Shown here: positions 56,324 to 64,000 of the stretch, piece by piece | How the letters are laid out: every line of letters starts with the position of its first letter | How positions within the stretch are numbered: position 1 is the first letter of the stretch | DNA from: Bacillus halotolerans | GTDB taxonomy: Bacteria > Bacillota > Bacilli > Bacillales > Bacillaceae | Reading direction: 5' to 3' | Assembly (NCBI RefSeq): GCF_001517105.1 | Contig: NZ_LPVF01000014.1 | Location: forward strand, 1-64,000 | DNA: 64,000 nucleotides | The notes under the pieces: model-generated | Database searches by the model: none | Seen by the model: the letters and a program-made list of their open reading frames with translations, nothing else | What the model was told of the DNA's origin: nothing | Translations under genes and position numbers: made by a program

Positions 56324-58039
56324 CTACTTAACCTCCGATAGGTCAAACTGTAGATCTACTAACCTTCTATATAAAGGATGCATTTCATAAAGATCTTTAT
56401 GGGTACCAGAGCCAGAGATACGACCATCTTCTAAAATAATGATATTGTCTGCAGATAATATAGTAGACAATCTATGCGCGATAACCAAACTTGTTTTCTC
56501 CCTCATTAAGTTATCTAACGTTTTTTTAACTACTTCCTCTGAGTGACTATCTAGATTTGAAGTTGCTTCATCTAACAATAATAATTTGGGATCTCTAAGA
56601 ATTACTCGGGCTATTGCAATTCTTTGTCTTTGGCCAGCAGACAACCTCATACCCTTTTCTCCAACCTCAGTGTGTATTCCCTTAGAGAAATCTTCAATTT
56701 CTCTTTTTAAATACGTTTTTTCCAGAACACTATCTATTTGTTCCTTAGTAAAATCTCCTTTTGTTCCATATAATATATTGTCTAGTATAGTTCCATCAAT
56801 TATTGGACTCTCCTGAGTTACATAACCAATATGTTTTCTCCACTCCTGCAATTTATATTCGGAAATTAACTTATTATCAAAAAATATTTTACCTTTATTA
56901 GGCTCATATAAACGTTCTAACAGCGCAAATATTGTTGTTTTCCCCCCCACTAGGGCCGACTAAAGCTGTAACAGTACCTGGTACCAAAGTAAAAGATATA
57001 TCTTTTAAAACTTCTTTCTCCTCATTATAGCTAAAATTAACGTTTTTAAAGGAAATTTTGGTGTTTTCTTTACTGATTTTAACACCTTCTGTATCTTCTA
57101 CTTCTCTATTAAAAATTAAACCATTAACTCTATTAATCGCTCCTAATGACTTTTTATAAGTAACAAAAAACTCACCAATAGAACTCAGAGGGATTATTAT
57201 TTGAATCAAATACATTATAAACGCCATCAAATCTCCGCTCGTTAAAGTGTGCGAAGAAACTCTAAAACCCCCATACATAATTATGCTGACAATAATCAAC
57301 ATTAAAACTAAACTAATCAGAGGCGTTAATATAGAAAAAATTTTCGCTTCTTTTAGGGACTCTCTATAAATGTTTGTTGCGTTCTCAATCCCTTTTTTCT
57401 CTTCAATGCTTTCTGTATTGGAGATCTTTATTAATTTAATGTTATCTAACACTCGATTCAAAAAAGTTGTTAAAAATCCAACATAGTGTTGCTGTCTTTG
57501 TGATATTGAAAGAACTTTTCCGCCCATTGGCAATAAAAATAAGGTTATTAACGGTATTGATACAATTAAAACTAAAGTTAATTTCCAATCTAAAACCATC
57601 AATATTACTACAGAACCAGTAACCGCTATAACACTAGACACAAAAGATATTAAATCGCTTCCAAAAAAATCTTTGATAATTAAAGTATCATTAGTTATTC
57701 TGCTAATAATATCTCCTGATTTGTTTTTTTCAAAATAGTTCATACTAAAAGTGAATATTTTTTGATGCCCATAACTCTAATAGATTTCACTACATTTTGT
57801 CCAATGCAATTTAAGAGGTATAATAAAATACCTGAAAGAAATGCTTGAAGTAGTAACACCAGAGATAAAAGAACAACCGTAAAATAATCAAGGCCGTTTG
57901 ATAAGCTATCCACCAAATGCCTTGTAATAAGTGGTACTGATAAACTAAATGCTGTCTCTAGCAAACTTAATAGTAAACATATCAACAATATATATTTTGG
58001 CAGTTTTATAACACTTAACAATTTGTAAACTTGTTTCAC
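56324..58039 (-). pseudogene. lanT: LanT-type ABC exporter without C39 domain, with two frameshifts
   Basis: Three consecutive frames spell one half-size ABC exporter of about 572 codons. 58039-57740 encodes the first membrane helices, 57743-56904 the rest of the membrane domain (SGDIISRITND and IMYGGFRVSSHTL) and the NBD start, and 56950-56324 the NBD (signature LSAGQRQRIAIARV, Walker B LLLLDEATSNLDS, switch IAHRLS). The first break is in an A6 run (57758-57763): one more A would read MGIKKIFTFSMNYFEKN continuously. The second is in a G7 run (56942-56948) inside Walker A: GPSGG then GGKTT, so two bases are missing from GPSGGGKTT. Unlike classical class II LanT, no C39 peptidase domain precedes the membrane domain. 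As read, it cannot make a functional exporter without recoding. Confidence 0.8.
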
Positions 58040-58065
58040 AATATCACCAACAAATTTAAATTTGT

Positions 58066-58088
58066 AAGCCCTCTAATATAGAAGGCTT
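58066..58088 (-). other. hairpin between lanM and lanT
   Basis: Minus strand AAGCCTTCTATATTAGAGGGCTT, overlapping the sequence just after the lanM stop; no T run follows. It may dampen readthrough or stabilise the lanM transcript. Confidence 0.45.
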
Positions 58089-58089
58089 T

Positions 58090-61000
58090 TTATACTATGG
58101 GTTGCTCTAGGGTGAGAATATTAGGTACGCTTGAAAAATTATTTTCGTAAAGTAGAGCATACCCTACACCTGCAATTCCAGTCATTAATCCAAGGTCGAG
58201 CTCAAAATTTTGTTTTATATTGCTGAAGCTTAGAGAGTTTTTTATTTCTTTTATATTGTCAGATACTAAACGAATTAGCTTATTATTGTTTTGTTTTTTG
58301 GCTAGTTCTAAAATTATTAATTGAACTCCTAAATTTCCATGACATAGAGTTATGTCATTATTTTTTTCAGTTAAAAGCTTTTCAATTAACAATTTTTGTT
58401 CTATACCATTAAAATCTCTACCCATTTTATTTCTTGCTAATAGAATCCCAGGTGCTCCGTGGCACCAATAATTAGGATAAACCTCGTTATTATACCTTAA
58501 ATCTCTCCAATTCTTCTTTTCTTTTGAGTAATAGGAATCTTCATAAACTAATAACATACTGATATAGGTTTCATAGCTTGTCTCTCCAGTAACATTATTA
58601 AGTTTTTGTAGAGCTAAAGCAATACCAGAAGCTCCATGAGAAATTCCTGTTAAAAATTCAAACTTATCTTTTTCTATATTACTTTTAATATATTCGATAA
58701 TACAATCACCGAAAAATTTGGCTATACTTAGTGCTTTCTCTATATGCAGTGTATTGTAAATATTCAACAGCACAATAATAGCACCTGCATAACCACCTAT
58801 AAAATCAAGATCATGATTCACATTATGTTTTAGAGAATCTATCTTTTTTAGAATCATCTTTACATCTTCTATAAATTCCGTTTTTTCAGGAAAAACTGAA
58901 ATGTAATGGTTTAAAACATATAGGTATGAAGATAATCCATAATACGCTGAAATATTTTCATTTTCCAAAATTTTCGCTTTAGCGCTTTCTAGACATCTAA
59001 GTGCCATATTTTCGTATTCAGCTATATTATACTTTTTATTCAAATATAAGAAAAATAAACCGACTCCTAATAAACCCTCATACATACTTTCGTCTACTGG
59101 TGCTAAAATAAATTTTTCACCATCTATCTGTTTTCTTGAAATAAATGTAACAAGTTTTTTATCTTCATCCAGAATAGATTTACTCAGAATGAAATCACCT
59201 ATTATAGCTGGAAGATCTCTGCCGTCATTTTGTTTAAAATGTTTACTGTAGTTCAATTTAGATTGAACTTCATTTAAATTTAAAAAACATTGTTTTATAA
59301 AATCTACTTGTTCTTTATAATCCTTTTCACTAAGTTGCTTTATTCTTTCTTTCACTATTGTTAAAGAATCTTTTTCAAAAAAACTTGTTATTCTTTCTCC
59401 TTTTGACGTCATTAAATCTTTTGAATTAACTTCTGAATAAAAATACGGTATATCGTGATTTAATAAATCTTTATATTCTCCGAAGATAACATCTAAGTTC
59501 TGAGGATTATTTTTATTCCATATATTTTCAAATAACAGATTTCTATCTAAACCATTCATTAAGTAATCAGGGTGCAGACTCCATTCTAAGAATTCAGCAT
59601 AAGTTGCTGTATTCCGAAAAATGAACCTGAAATTTGCATCTTTAAAGGCTGTAATAGGGCCATCTTCACTTAGAAGTTCTTTTTTGTTATCTTTAAATAA
59701 ATTGTATAAGGAAGTAAAGCCTTTTATAATTGAGTCTATATATTTACTGGGTTGGACTGTGTAACCATCGATAATTGGTTGATTTTGAGATCCTTCATAC
59801 TCTTGTCTTGTTTTAACAAGTTTCATATTATCTGTGCCAACATTTTGAAAATCGAATGACTCATATGGCAAGTCTTGATTACCGCTTCCTCCAATTCCGC
59901 TTAAATCAAAATCCACACCCGTATAATTACTAACAGGCAACATCCCAGTTAAAATCACTGAATTGTTAATTTTATCCCACGCCAATTTATCTACGATATT
60001 ATAGTCTTTATGTTCAATTTTATTCTGAAAAAGCGATTCAAGATCCACTAAAATGGGGTAAGCAGAATGAGCAATCATGTTCTCTAAATGAAAATCAGTG
60101 GCATTAAGCATATATAGTAAAGCAGTATATACACCTTGACGTTCATAAAATAACTCAATATCTTTTCTATTATTACATGGTATATGTTTTATAAATTTCT
60201 GCCATCCATAGCTCTTTTTATCAATTGACTTAACATATTTTAATTTAGGATGGAAATTTTGACGATTAATCCATTCGATAAGTTCTTCAAATTTCTTATC
60301 CATATGTAAAGATCTTGGTTTATAGATGAGTTTTTGACCGTTTTCAAAATTTAAACACATTATACTTCTGCCATTTTTATGATCATCACCTAAGCCCTTT
60401 TCTATAGAAACAAGCAAATCATCTAAAATGAGGTTGTTCTCTATAAGTTCATGTCTATCAAAAATAAAACGTGATATTGTCTCTTTAAAATTACTTATAT
60501 TTTTTTTAATAGAACTTACAATTAATCTTGATAGAACCGGATATTCTTTTAACAACTTTATGATTTCTTTTGGATTTTCTATAAATCTTTTTGAGTAAGA
60601 GTAATATCTTTCATTTGGGGTTTCCCCAGTTAAGTTTCCTTTTAATCTTTCAATATTCAGATCAAGTATAAGGGTTCTTGAAACCAGTGAATTTAAGTTT
60701 TCTTGTATTGCATTTAGGAAAGAATCACGCACTTCAGACGTGTTAATATAGTTATAGTTAAATATATCTTTGAACTCAAAGTCTATTCTACGCGATGCCC
60801 AATCTAAAAATGGATAAATAAAGTACAGAAAAACTGATTGCTCATGTGAATGGATTCTGTTGGTGTATTCAGAAGCACCCCTAAATATTTCCTCTAATTC
60901 TTCAATCCACACACTCTCTCTAATCTTAAAATTATCCTTGGTGGAAATTAACTTCATAAAATCGTTGTAACTTTTATAATACTTCTTAACTTTCTCATCA

Positions 61001-61130
61001 AAGACTTCTTTTTTAAACCTGAGGTTAATAACCATTTATCATATTGATCATGTGTGATTTTAACATTGTTGTTAGGAACTCTTTCATTTATATATGAACC
61101 TTTTTTAAAGTCAACAACTAAATTGGTCAT
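58090..61130 (-). CDS. lanM: LanM, class II lanthipeptide synthetase (one apparent frameshift near the start)
   Basis: The main open frame runs from 61035 (981 residues) but its ATG has no RBS. A better start is the ATG at 61130, after GAGAGGAG; it encodes MTNLVVDFKKGSYINERVPN and …DQYDKWLLTSGLKK, which reads like a LanM N-terminus, then leaves frame at an A6 run (61016-61011 region). One extra A joins the frames to give about 1013 residues. The dehydratase domain has KLIYKPRSLHMDKKFEE, TDFHLENMIAHSAYP and LVDLESLF. The LanC-like cyclase domain has the zinc ligands in WCHGAPG (Cys858 of the 981 frame) and LCHGNLG (Cys898, His899), with GISHGASGIALAL. It should dehydrate Ser/Thr of LanA and form (methyl)lanthionines. 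Low-GC codon use contrasts with flanking genes. Confidence 0.9.
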
Positions 61131-61145
61131 ATGAACACTCCTCTC

Positions 61146-61175
61146 AAAAAAGAGGACTCAAAGAGTCCTCTTTTT
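61146..61175 (-). terminator. attenuator-like terminator between lanA and lanM
   Basis: Minus strand AAAAAGAGGACT-CTTTG-AGTCCTCTTTTTT: a 12-base stem with T6, 10 bases after the lanA stop and just before the lanM RBS. Partial readthrough would give more precursor than enzyme mRNA. Confidence 0.85.
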
Positions 61176-61184
61176 AAGTAAGTT

Positions 61185-61421
61185 TTAAACTTTACATTTT
61201 ATTTTAAATGTAGGACAGACTTTCAAGCTTACTCGAATGATTACACTTGGTGCAGGACTAACTGGTGTTGTCATTGGATTAACATTATCTTCACTGCCAA
61301 GCGTTGAAAATTGGTTAGCTTCAATAGACCCAGATGGATGATCTGCTACATCGGACAAGGTTTTTCTGAACTCAGGATCTTTCCATGCTCTAATGGTTCT
61401 TTCAATCTGTTTTTCTGACAT
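61185..61421 (-). CDS. lanA: LanA, lanthipeptide precursor
   Basis: 78 residues from the ATG at 61421, seven bases after AAGGAGGT; longer readings to 61484 lack an RBS and overlap the promoter. The leader begins MSEKQIERTIRAWKDPEF, with HPSG at 28-31, like mersacidin/lichenicidin-type leaders. It has no double-glycine cleavage site; the region before the core is GSEDNVNPM (42-50). The likely core from Thr51 contains TTPVSPAPS and the ring region SLKVCPTFKIKCKV (65-78). Cys69 and Cys76 can pair with Ser65 and Thr71, giving two short rings; Thr51, Thr52, Ser55 and Ser59 are further dehydration candidates. Cationic (several Lys and Arg). I do not recognise the core as a named lantibiotic; its N-terminal S/T-T-P-V recalls lactocin S. 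Confidence 0.88.
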   Translation of the reverse strand: MSEKQIERTIRAWKDPEFRKTLSDVADHPSGSIEANQFSTLGSEDNVNPMTTPVSPAPSVIIRVSLKVCPTFKIKCKV

Positions 61422-61452
61422 ATTTTTACCTCCTTGTAATTTGATACAAAAA

Positions 61453-61481
61453 ATTATAATATATTTCCATGTGAACTGCAA
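61453..61481 (-). promoter_or_regulatory. lanA promoter
   Basis: Minus strand TTGCAG (61476-61481) and TATAAT (61453-61458), 17-base spacer. It would start transcription about 25 bases before the lanA start. Confidence 0.75.
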
Positions 61482-61512
61482 CAATTATCACAAAATTCCC
61501 ATTTCTTTTTCA

Positions 61513-61534
61513 CTATGTTTACATAGCCTATAGG
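61513..61534. promoter_or_regulatory. palindromes upstream of the lanA promoter
   Basis: CTATGTTTACATAG (61513-61526), a near-perfect 14-base inverted repeat, immediately followed by CCTATAGG (61527-61534), a perfect 8-base palindrome. They lie about 32-53 bases upstream of the -35, a typical place for an activator. No regulator gene is in the window. Confidence 0.4.
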
Positions 61535-61616
61535 TCCCTACTTAATGCTTACTTGTTTTGTTTGAAATTTCATGGTCAAATTTTATTTATAATAACAAAA
61601 AGCTCCCTTATGACCG

Positions 61617-61660
61617 AATCACTTAAAAAGAGACGTGCAATTTAAATGTGCACGTCTCTT
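61617..61660 (-). terminator. terminator after clpC
   Basis: Minus strand AAAGAGACGTGCA-CATTTAAAT-TGCACGTCTCTTTTTAAG: a strong 13-base stem plus T5, right after the clpC stop. Confidence 0.9.
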
Positions 61661-61665
61661 TCATA

Positions 61666-63999
61666 TTAAATATTCGTTTTAGCAGTCGTTTTTACGACAA
61701 ATTCGCCATCTTCTACATCAAGAACGATATGGTGTCCTTTATGAATGTTACCTCTGAGCAGCTCTTCAGATAATCGGTCCTCCACATGTTTTTGAATGGC
61801 TCTTCTGAGCGGGCGGGCACCGTATTCAAGGTCTACGCCCTCTTCCGCGACTTTTGCTTTCGCAGCTTCCGTCAATTCAATAGAAAGGTCCTGTTCTTTA
61901 AGACGTTTCGTTAATTGATCAGACATCAATGACACGATTTCAGCCAGATGTTTTTTCTCGAGTGAATGGAAGACGATAATTTCATCAATACGGTTGATGA
62001 ATTCCGGTCTGAACGCACGTTTCAGCTCACCCATCACTTTATCCTTCATGTCTTTATGATTTTGCGTCTCATCCTGAACGTTGAAGCCGACATATTTGTT
62101 GCGTTTCAGCTCACTTGCTCCGACGTTTGACGTCATGATCAGAATCGTGTTGCGGAAATCAACTGTACGGCCTTTAGAATCAGTCAATCGTCCGTCCTCA
62201 AGAACTTGAAGGAGGATATTGAAGACGTCAGGGTGCGCTTTCTCAATCTCATCAAGAAGCACGACAGAGTATGGTTTTCTTCTTACCTTCTCTGTTAATT
62301 GGCCGCCTTCATCGTATCCCACATACCCTGGAGGTGAACCTACAAGTCTAGAAGTCGAGTGTTTTTCCATGTATTCAGACATATCAATTCTAATCATGGC
62401 TTCTTCATCACCGAAGATAGACTCAGCAAGTGCCCGTGCAAGCTCCGTTTTACCTACACCTGTAGGGCCTAAGAATATGAATGAGCCGATTGGGCGTTTA
62501 GGATCTTTTAGCCCTGCTCTTGCACGTCTGACCGCTTTAGCAACAGCTACAACAGCTTCATCTTGGCCGATGACACGGGAATGAAGAATGCTTTCCATAT
62601 TAAGAAGCTTATCAGTTTCAGTTTGAGCGATTTTTGATACAGGCACCCCAGTCCAGCTGGATACAACCATCGCAATATCATCCACAGAAACCTCTGAGTT
62701 TTCCTGTCCCTGCTTCTCTTTCCATGATTTTTTCGTATCTTCCACTTGTTCACGCAAACGCTGTTCCGTATCACGCAAGGAAGCCGCTTTTTCAAATTCT
62801 TGGCTTTGCACCGCAGCATCCTTCTCTTTACGAACTTCATCAAGTTTCTGTTCCAGCTCTTTTAAATTAGGAGGCGTTGTAAAGGAACGCAGTCTGACCT
62901 TTGAACCCGCTTCATCGATCAAGTCAATAGCTTTATCCGGAAGGAAACGGTCAGAGATATATCTGTCAGAAAGCTTAACCGCAGCCTCAATGGCTTCGTC
63001 AGTGATAGAAACGCGGTGGTGGGCTTCATATCGGTCACGCAAGCCTTTTAGGATTTGAATGCTTTCGTCTACAGACGGCTGATCAACCTGGATTGGCTGA
63101 AAACGGCGTTCCAGAGCTGCATCTTTTTCAATATATTTACGGTACTCATCAAGAGTTGTCGCACCGATGCACTGAAGTTCTCCGCGAGCAAGTGAAGGTT
63201 TCAAAATATTGGATGCATCAATGGCACCTTCTGCTCCGCCCGCTCCGATTAGTGTATGGAGCTCATCAATGAATAGAATGATGTTTCCTGCCTGACGGAT
63301 TTCATCCATAACTTTTTTCAAGCGGTCCTCAAATTCACCGCGATATTTCGTACCGGCAACAACTGTTCCCATGTCTAATGTCATAACACGTTTATTACGC
63401 AATATTTCCGGAACTTCATTGTTAATGATCTGCTGAGCAAGGCCTTCTGCAATTGCTGTTTTACCTACACCTGGTTCTCCAATTAGAACTGGGTTATTCT
63501 TCGTTCTACGGCTTAATACTTCAATAACACGTTGAATTTCCTTGCTTCTTCCAATAACTGGATCAAGGCTATCTTCCTTGGCAATAGCGGTTAAATCTCT
63601 TGCCAGACTATCAAGCGTCGGTGTATTTGCATTGCTATTTGTTCCGGCTCCAGATGTCCCGGTTTCATTGCTTCCGAGAAGTTGCAGTACTTGTTGTCTT
63701 GCCTTATTAAGACTGACACCAAGATTATTCAAAACTCTTGCAGCAACTCCTTCACCTTCACGAATTAGTCCGAGAAGTATGTGTTCTGTTCCTACATAAG
63801 AATGACCTAGTTTTCTAGCTTCATCCATTGATAGTTCTATTACTTTTTTAGCTCTAGGTGTATAGTGAGGAACAGAGGTGGTACTTTCCTGTCCTCGACC
63901 AATCAAACTTTCTACTTCTTTTTGTACTTTATCTGAATTAAGACCAAGGGCCTCTAAAGCTTTAAATGCAATCCCTTCACCTTCACGAACTAATCCCAA
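61666..63999 (-). CDS. clpC: ClpC, AAA+ ATPase of the ClpCP protease (5' end outside window)
   Basis: 777 residues visible; about 33 are missing beyond the right edge compared with the usual 810. N-terminal Clp-N repeats come first, then AAA-1 with Walker A GEPGVGKT, an M-domain coiled coil ([17 protein letters not shown]), AAA-2 with GPTGVGKT, and a VGF loop (KYVGFNVQ) for ClpP docking. It degrades regulators with McsB, MecA and YpbH. The AAA parts match B. subtilis almost exactly, while the N-domain portion and its DNA look different (see findings). Confidence 0.96.
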   Translation of the reverse strand: MGLVREGEGIAFKALEALGLNSDKVQKEVESLIGRGQESTTSVPHYTPRAKKVIELSMDEARKLGHSYVGTEHILLGLIREGEGVAARVLNNLGVSLNKARQQVLQLLGSNETGTSGAGTNSNANTPTLDSLARDLTAIAKEDSLDPVIGRSKEIQRVIEVLSRRTKNNPVLIGEPGVGKTAIAEGLAQQIINNEVPEILRNKRVMTLDMGTVVAGTKYRGEFEDRLKKVMDEIRQAGNIILFIDELHTLIGAGGAEGAIDASNILKPSLARGELQCIGATTLDEYRKYIEKDAALERRFQPIQVDQPSVDESIQILKGLRDRYEAHHRVSITDEAIEAAVKLSDRYISDRFLPDKAIDLIDEAGSKVRLRSFTTPPNLKELEQKLDEVRKEKDAAVQSQEFEKAASLRDTEQRLREQVEDTKKSWKEKQGQENSEVSVDDIAMVVSSWTGVPVSKIAQTETDKLLNMESILHSRVIGQDEAVVAVAKAVRRARAGLKDPKRPIGSFIFLGPTGVGKTELARALAESIFGDEEAMIRIDMSEYMEKHSTSRLVGSPPGYVGYDEGGQLTEKVRRKPYSVVLLDEIEKAHPDVFNILLQVLEDGRLTDSKGRTVDFRNTILIMTSNVGASELKRNKYVGFNVQDETQNHKDMKDKVMGELKRAFRPEFINRIDEIIVFHSLEKKHLAEIVSLMSDQLTKRLKEQDLSIELTEAAKAKVAEEGVDLEYGARPLRRAIQKHVEDRLSEELLRGNIHKGHHIVLDVEDGEFVVKTTAKTNI

Positions 64000-64000
64000 T

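Noticed and set aside
56324-56950. A separate small ABC ATPase gene
   Set aside because: Its apparent GTG start lies within the G run of a Walker A motif and it lacks the first glycines of that motif; it is the 3' part of the frameshifted exporter.
61185-61484. A 99-residue reading of lanA starting 21 codons earlier
   Set aside because: The upstream codons overlap the -10 and -35 and have no RBS; the ATG at 61421 has an ideal RBS and a normal leader start.
55191-61665. Transposon or prophage as the carrier of the lan cluster
   Set aside because: No transposase, integrase, terminal repeat or tRNA target was found at either border.

Overview
The window is a chromosomal segment of a Bacillus subtilis-group bacterium, read opposite to its conventional direction, so nearly every gene lies on the minus strand. 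The evidence is gene order (clpC, radA, disA, yacL, ispD, ispF, gltX, cysE, cysS, mrnC, rlmB, rae1, sigH, rpmGB, secE, nusG, rplKAJL, rpoBC, the str, S10, spc and alpha operons, ecf genes, truA, rplM, rpsI, ybaJ, ybaK, cwlD, salA, gerD, kbaA, pdaB, then an rRNA leader), protein identity with that group, sporulation genes and TTG starts for rpoB and rpoC. I do not name the species within the group.

Layout by increasing coordinate. 1-417: leader and tandem promoters of a minus-strand rRNA operon; the 16S gene lies outside the left edge. 418-5842: sporulation and germination genes pdaB, kbaA, gerD, cwlD, plus salA, ybaK and ybaJ. 5843-6525: no intact gene, only possible remnants. 6526-26124: rplM-rpsI, truA and the ECF energizing module, then the S10-spc-alpha superoperon; a decayed KOW-protein gene (ybzG-like) lies between infA and map. 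26125-32073: ybaC and the str operon. 32074-44643: rpoC, rpoB, rplL, rplJ, rplA, rplK, nusG, secE, rpmGB and sigH, with recognisable leaders. 44706-55162: RNA maturation and decay genes, cysteine synthesis and charging with a T-box, gltX, isoprenoid genes, yacL, disA and radA.

The exceptional part is 55191-61665. Between clpC and radA, which are normally adjacent members of the ctsR operon in B. subtilis, lies an AT-rich class II lanthipeptide cluster: a 78-residue precursor (lanA), a LanM synthetase, an ABC exporter without a C39 peptidase domain, and a leaderless subtilisin-like protease (LanP). The precursor has a mersacidin-type leader start but no double-glycine site. Its C-terminus offers two short rings, Ser65-Cys69 and Thr71-Cys76. 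The simplest scheme is that LanM dehydrates and cyclises LanA, LanP removes the leader in the cytoplasm, and LanT exports the product. However, lanM carries one apparent frameshift and lanT two, all in homopolymer runs, and no immunity or regulatory gene is visible. The cluster is therefore decaying, phase variable, or affected by sequencing errors. The insertion and its two flanking terminators also separate radA-disA from the clpC transcript.
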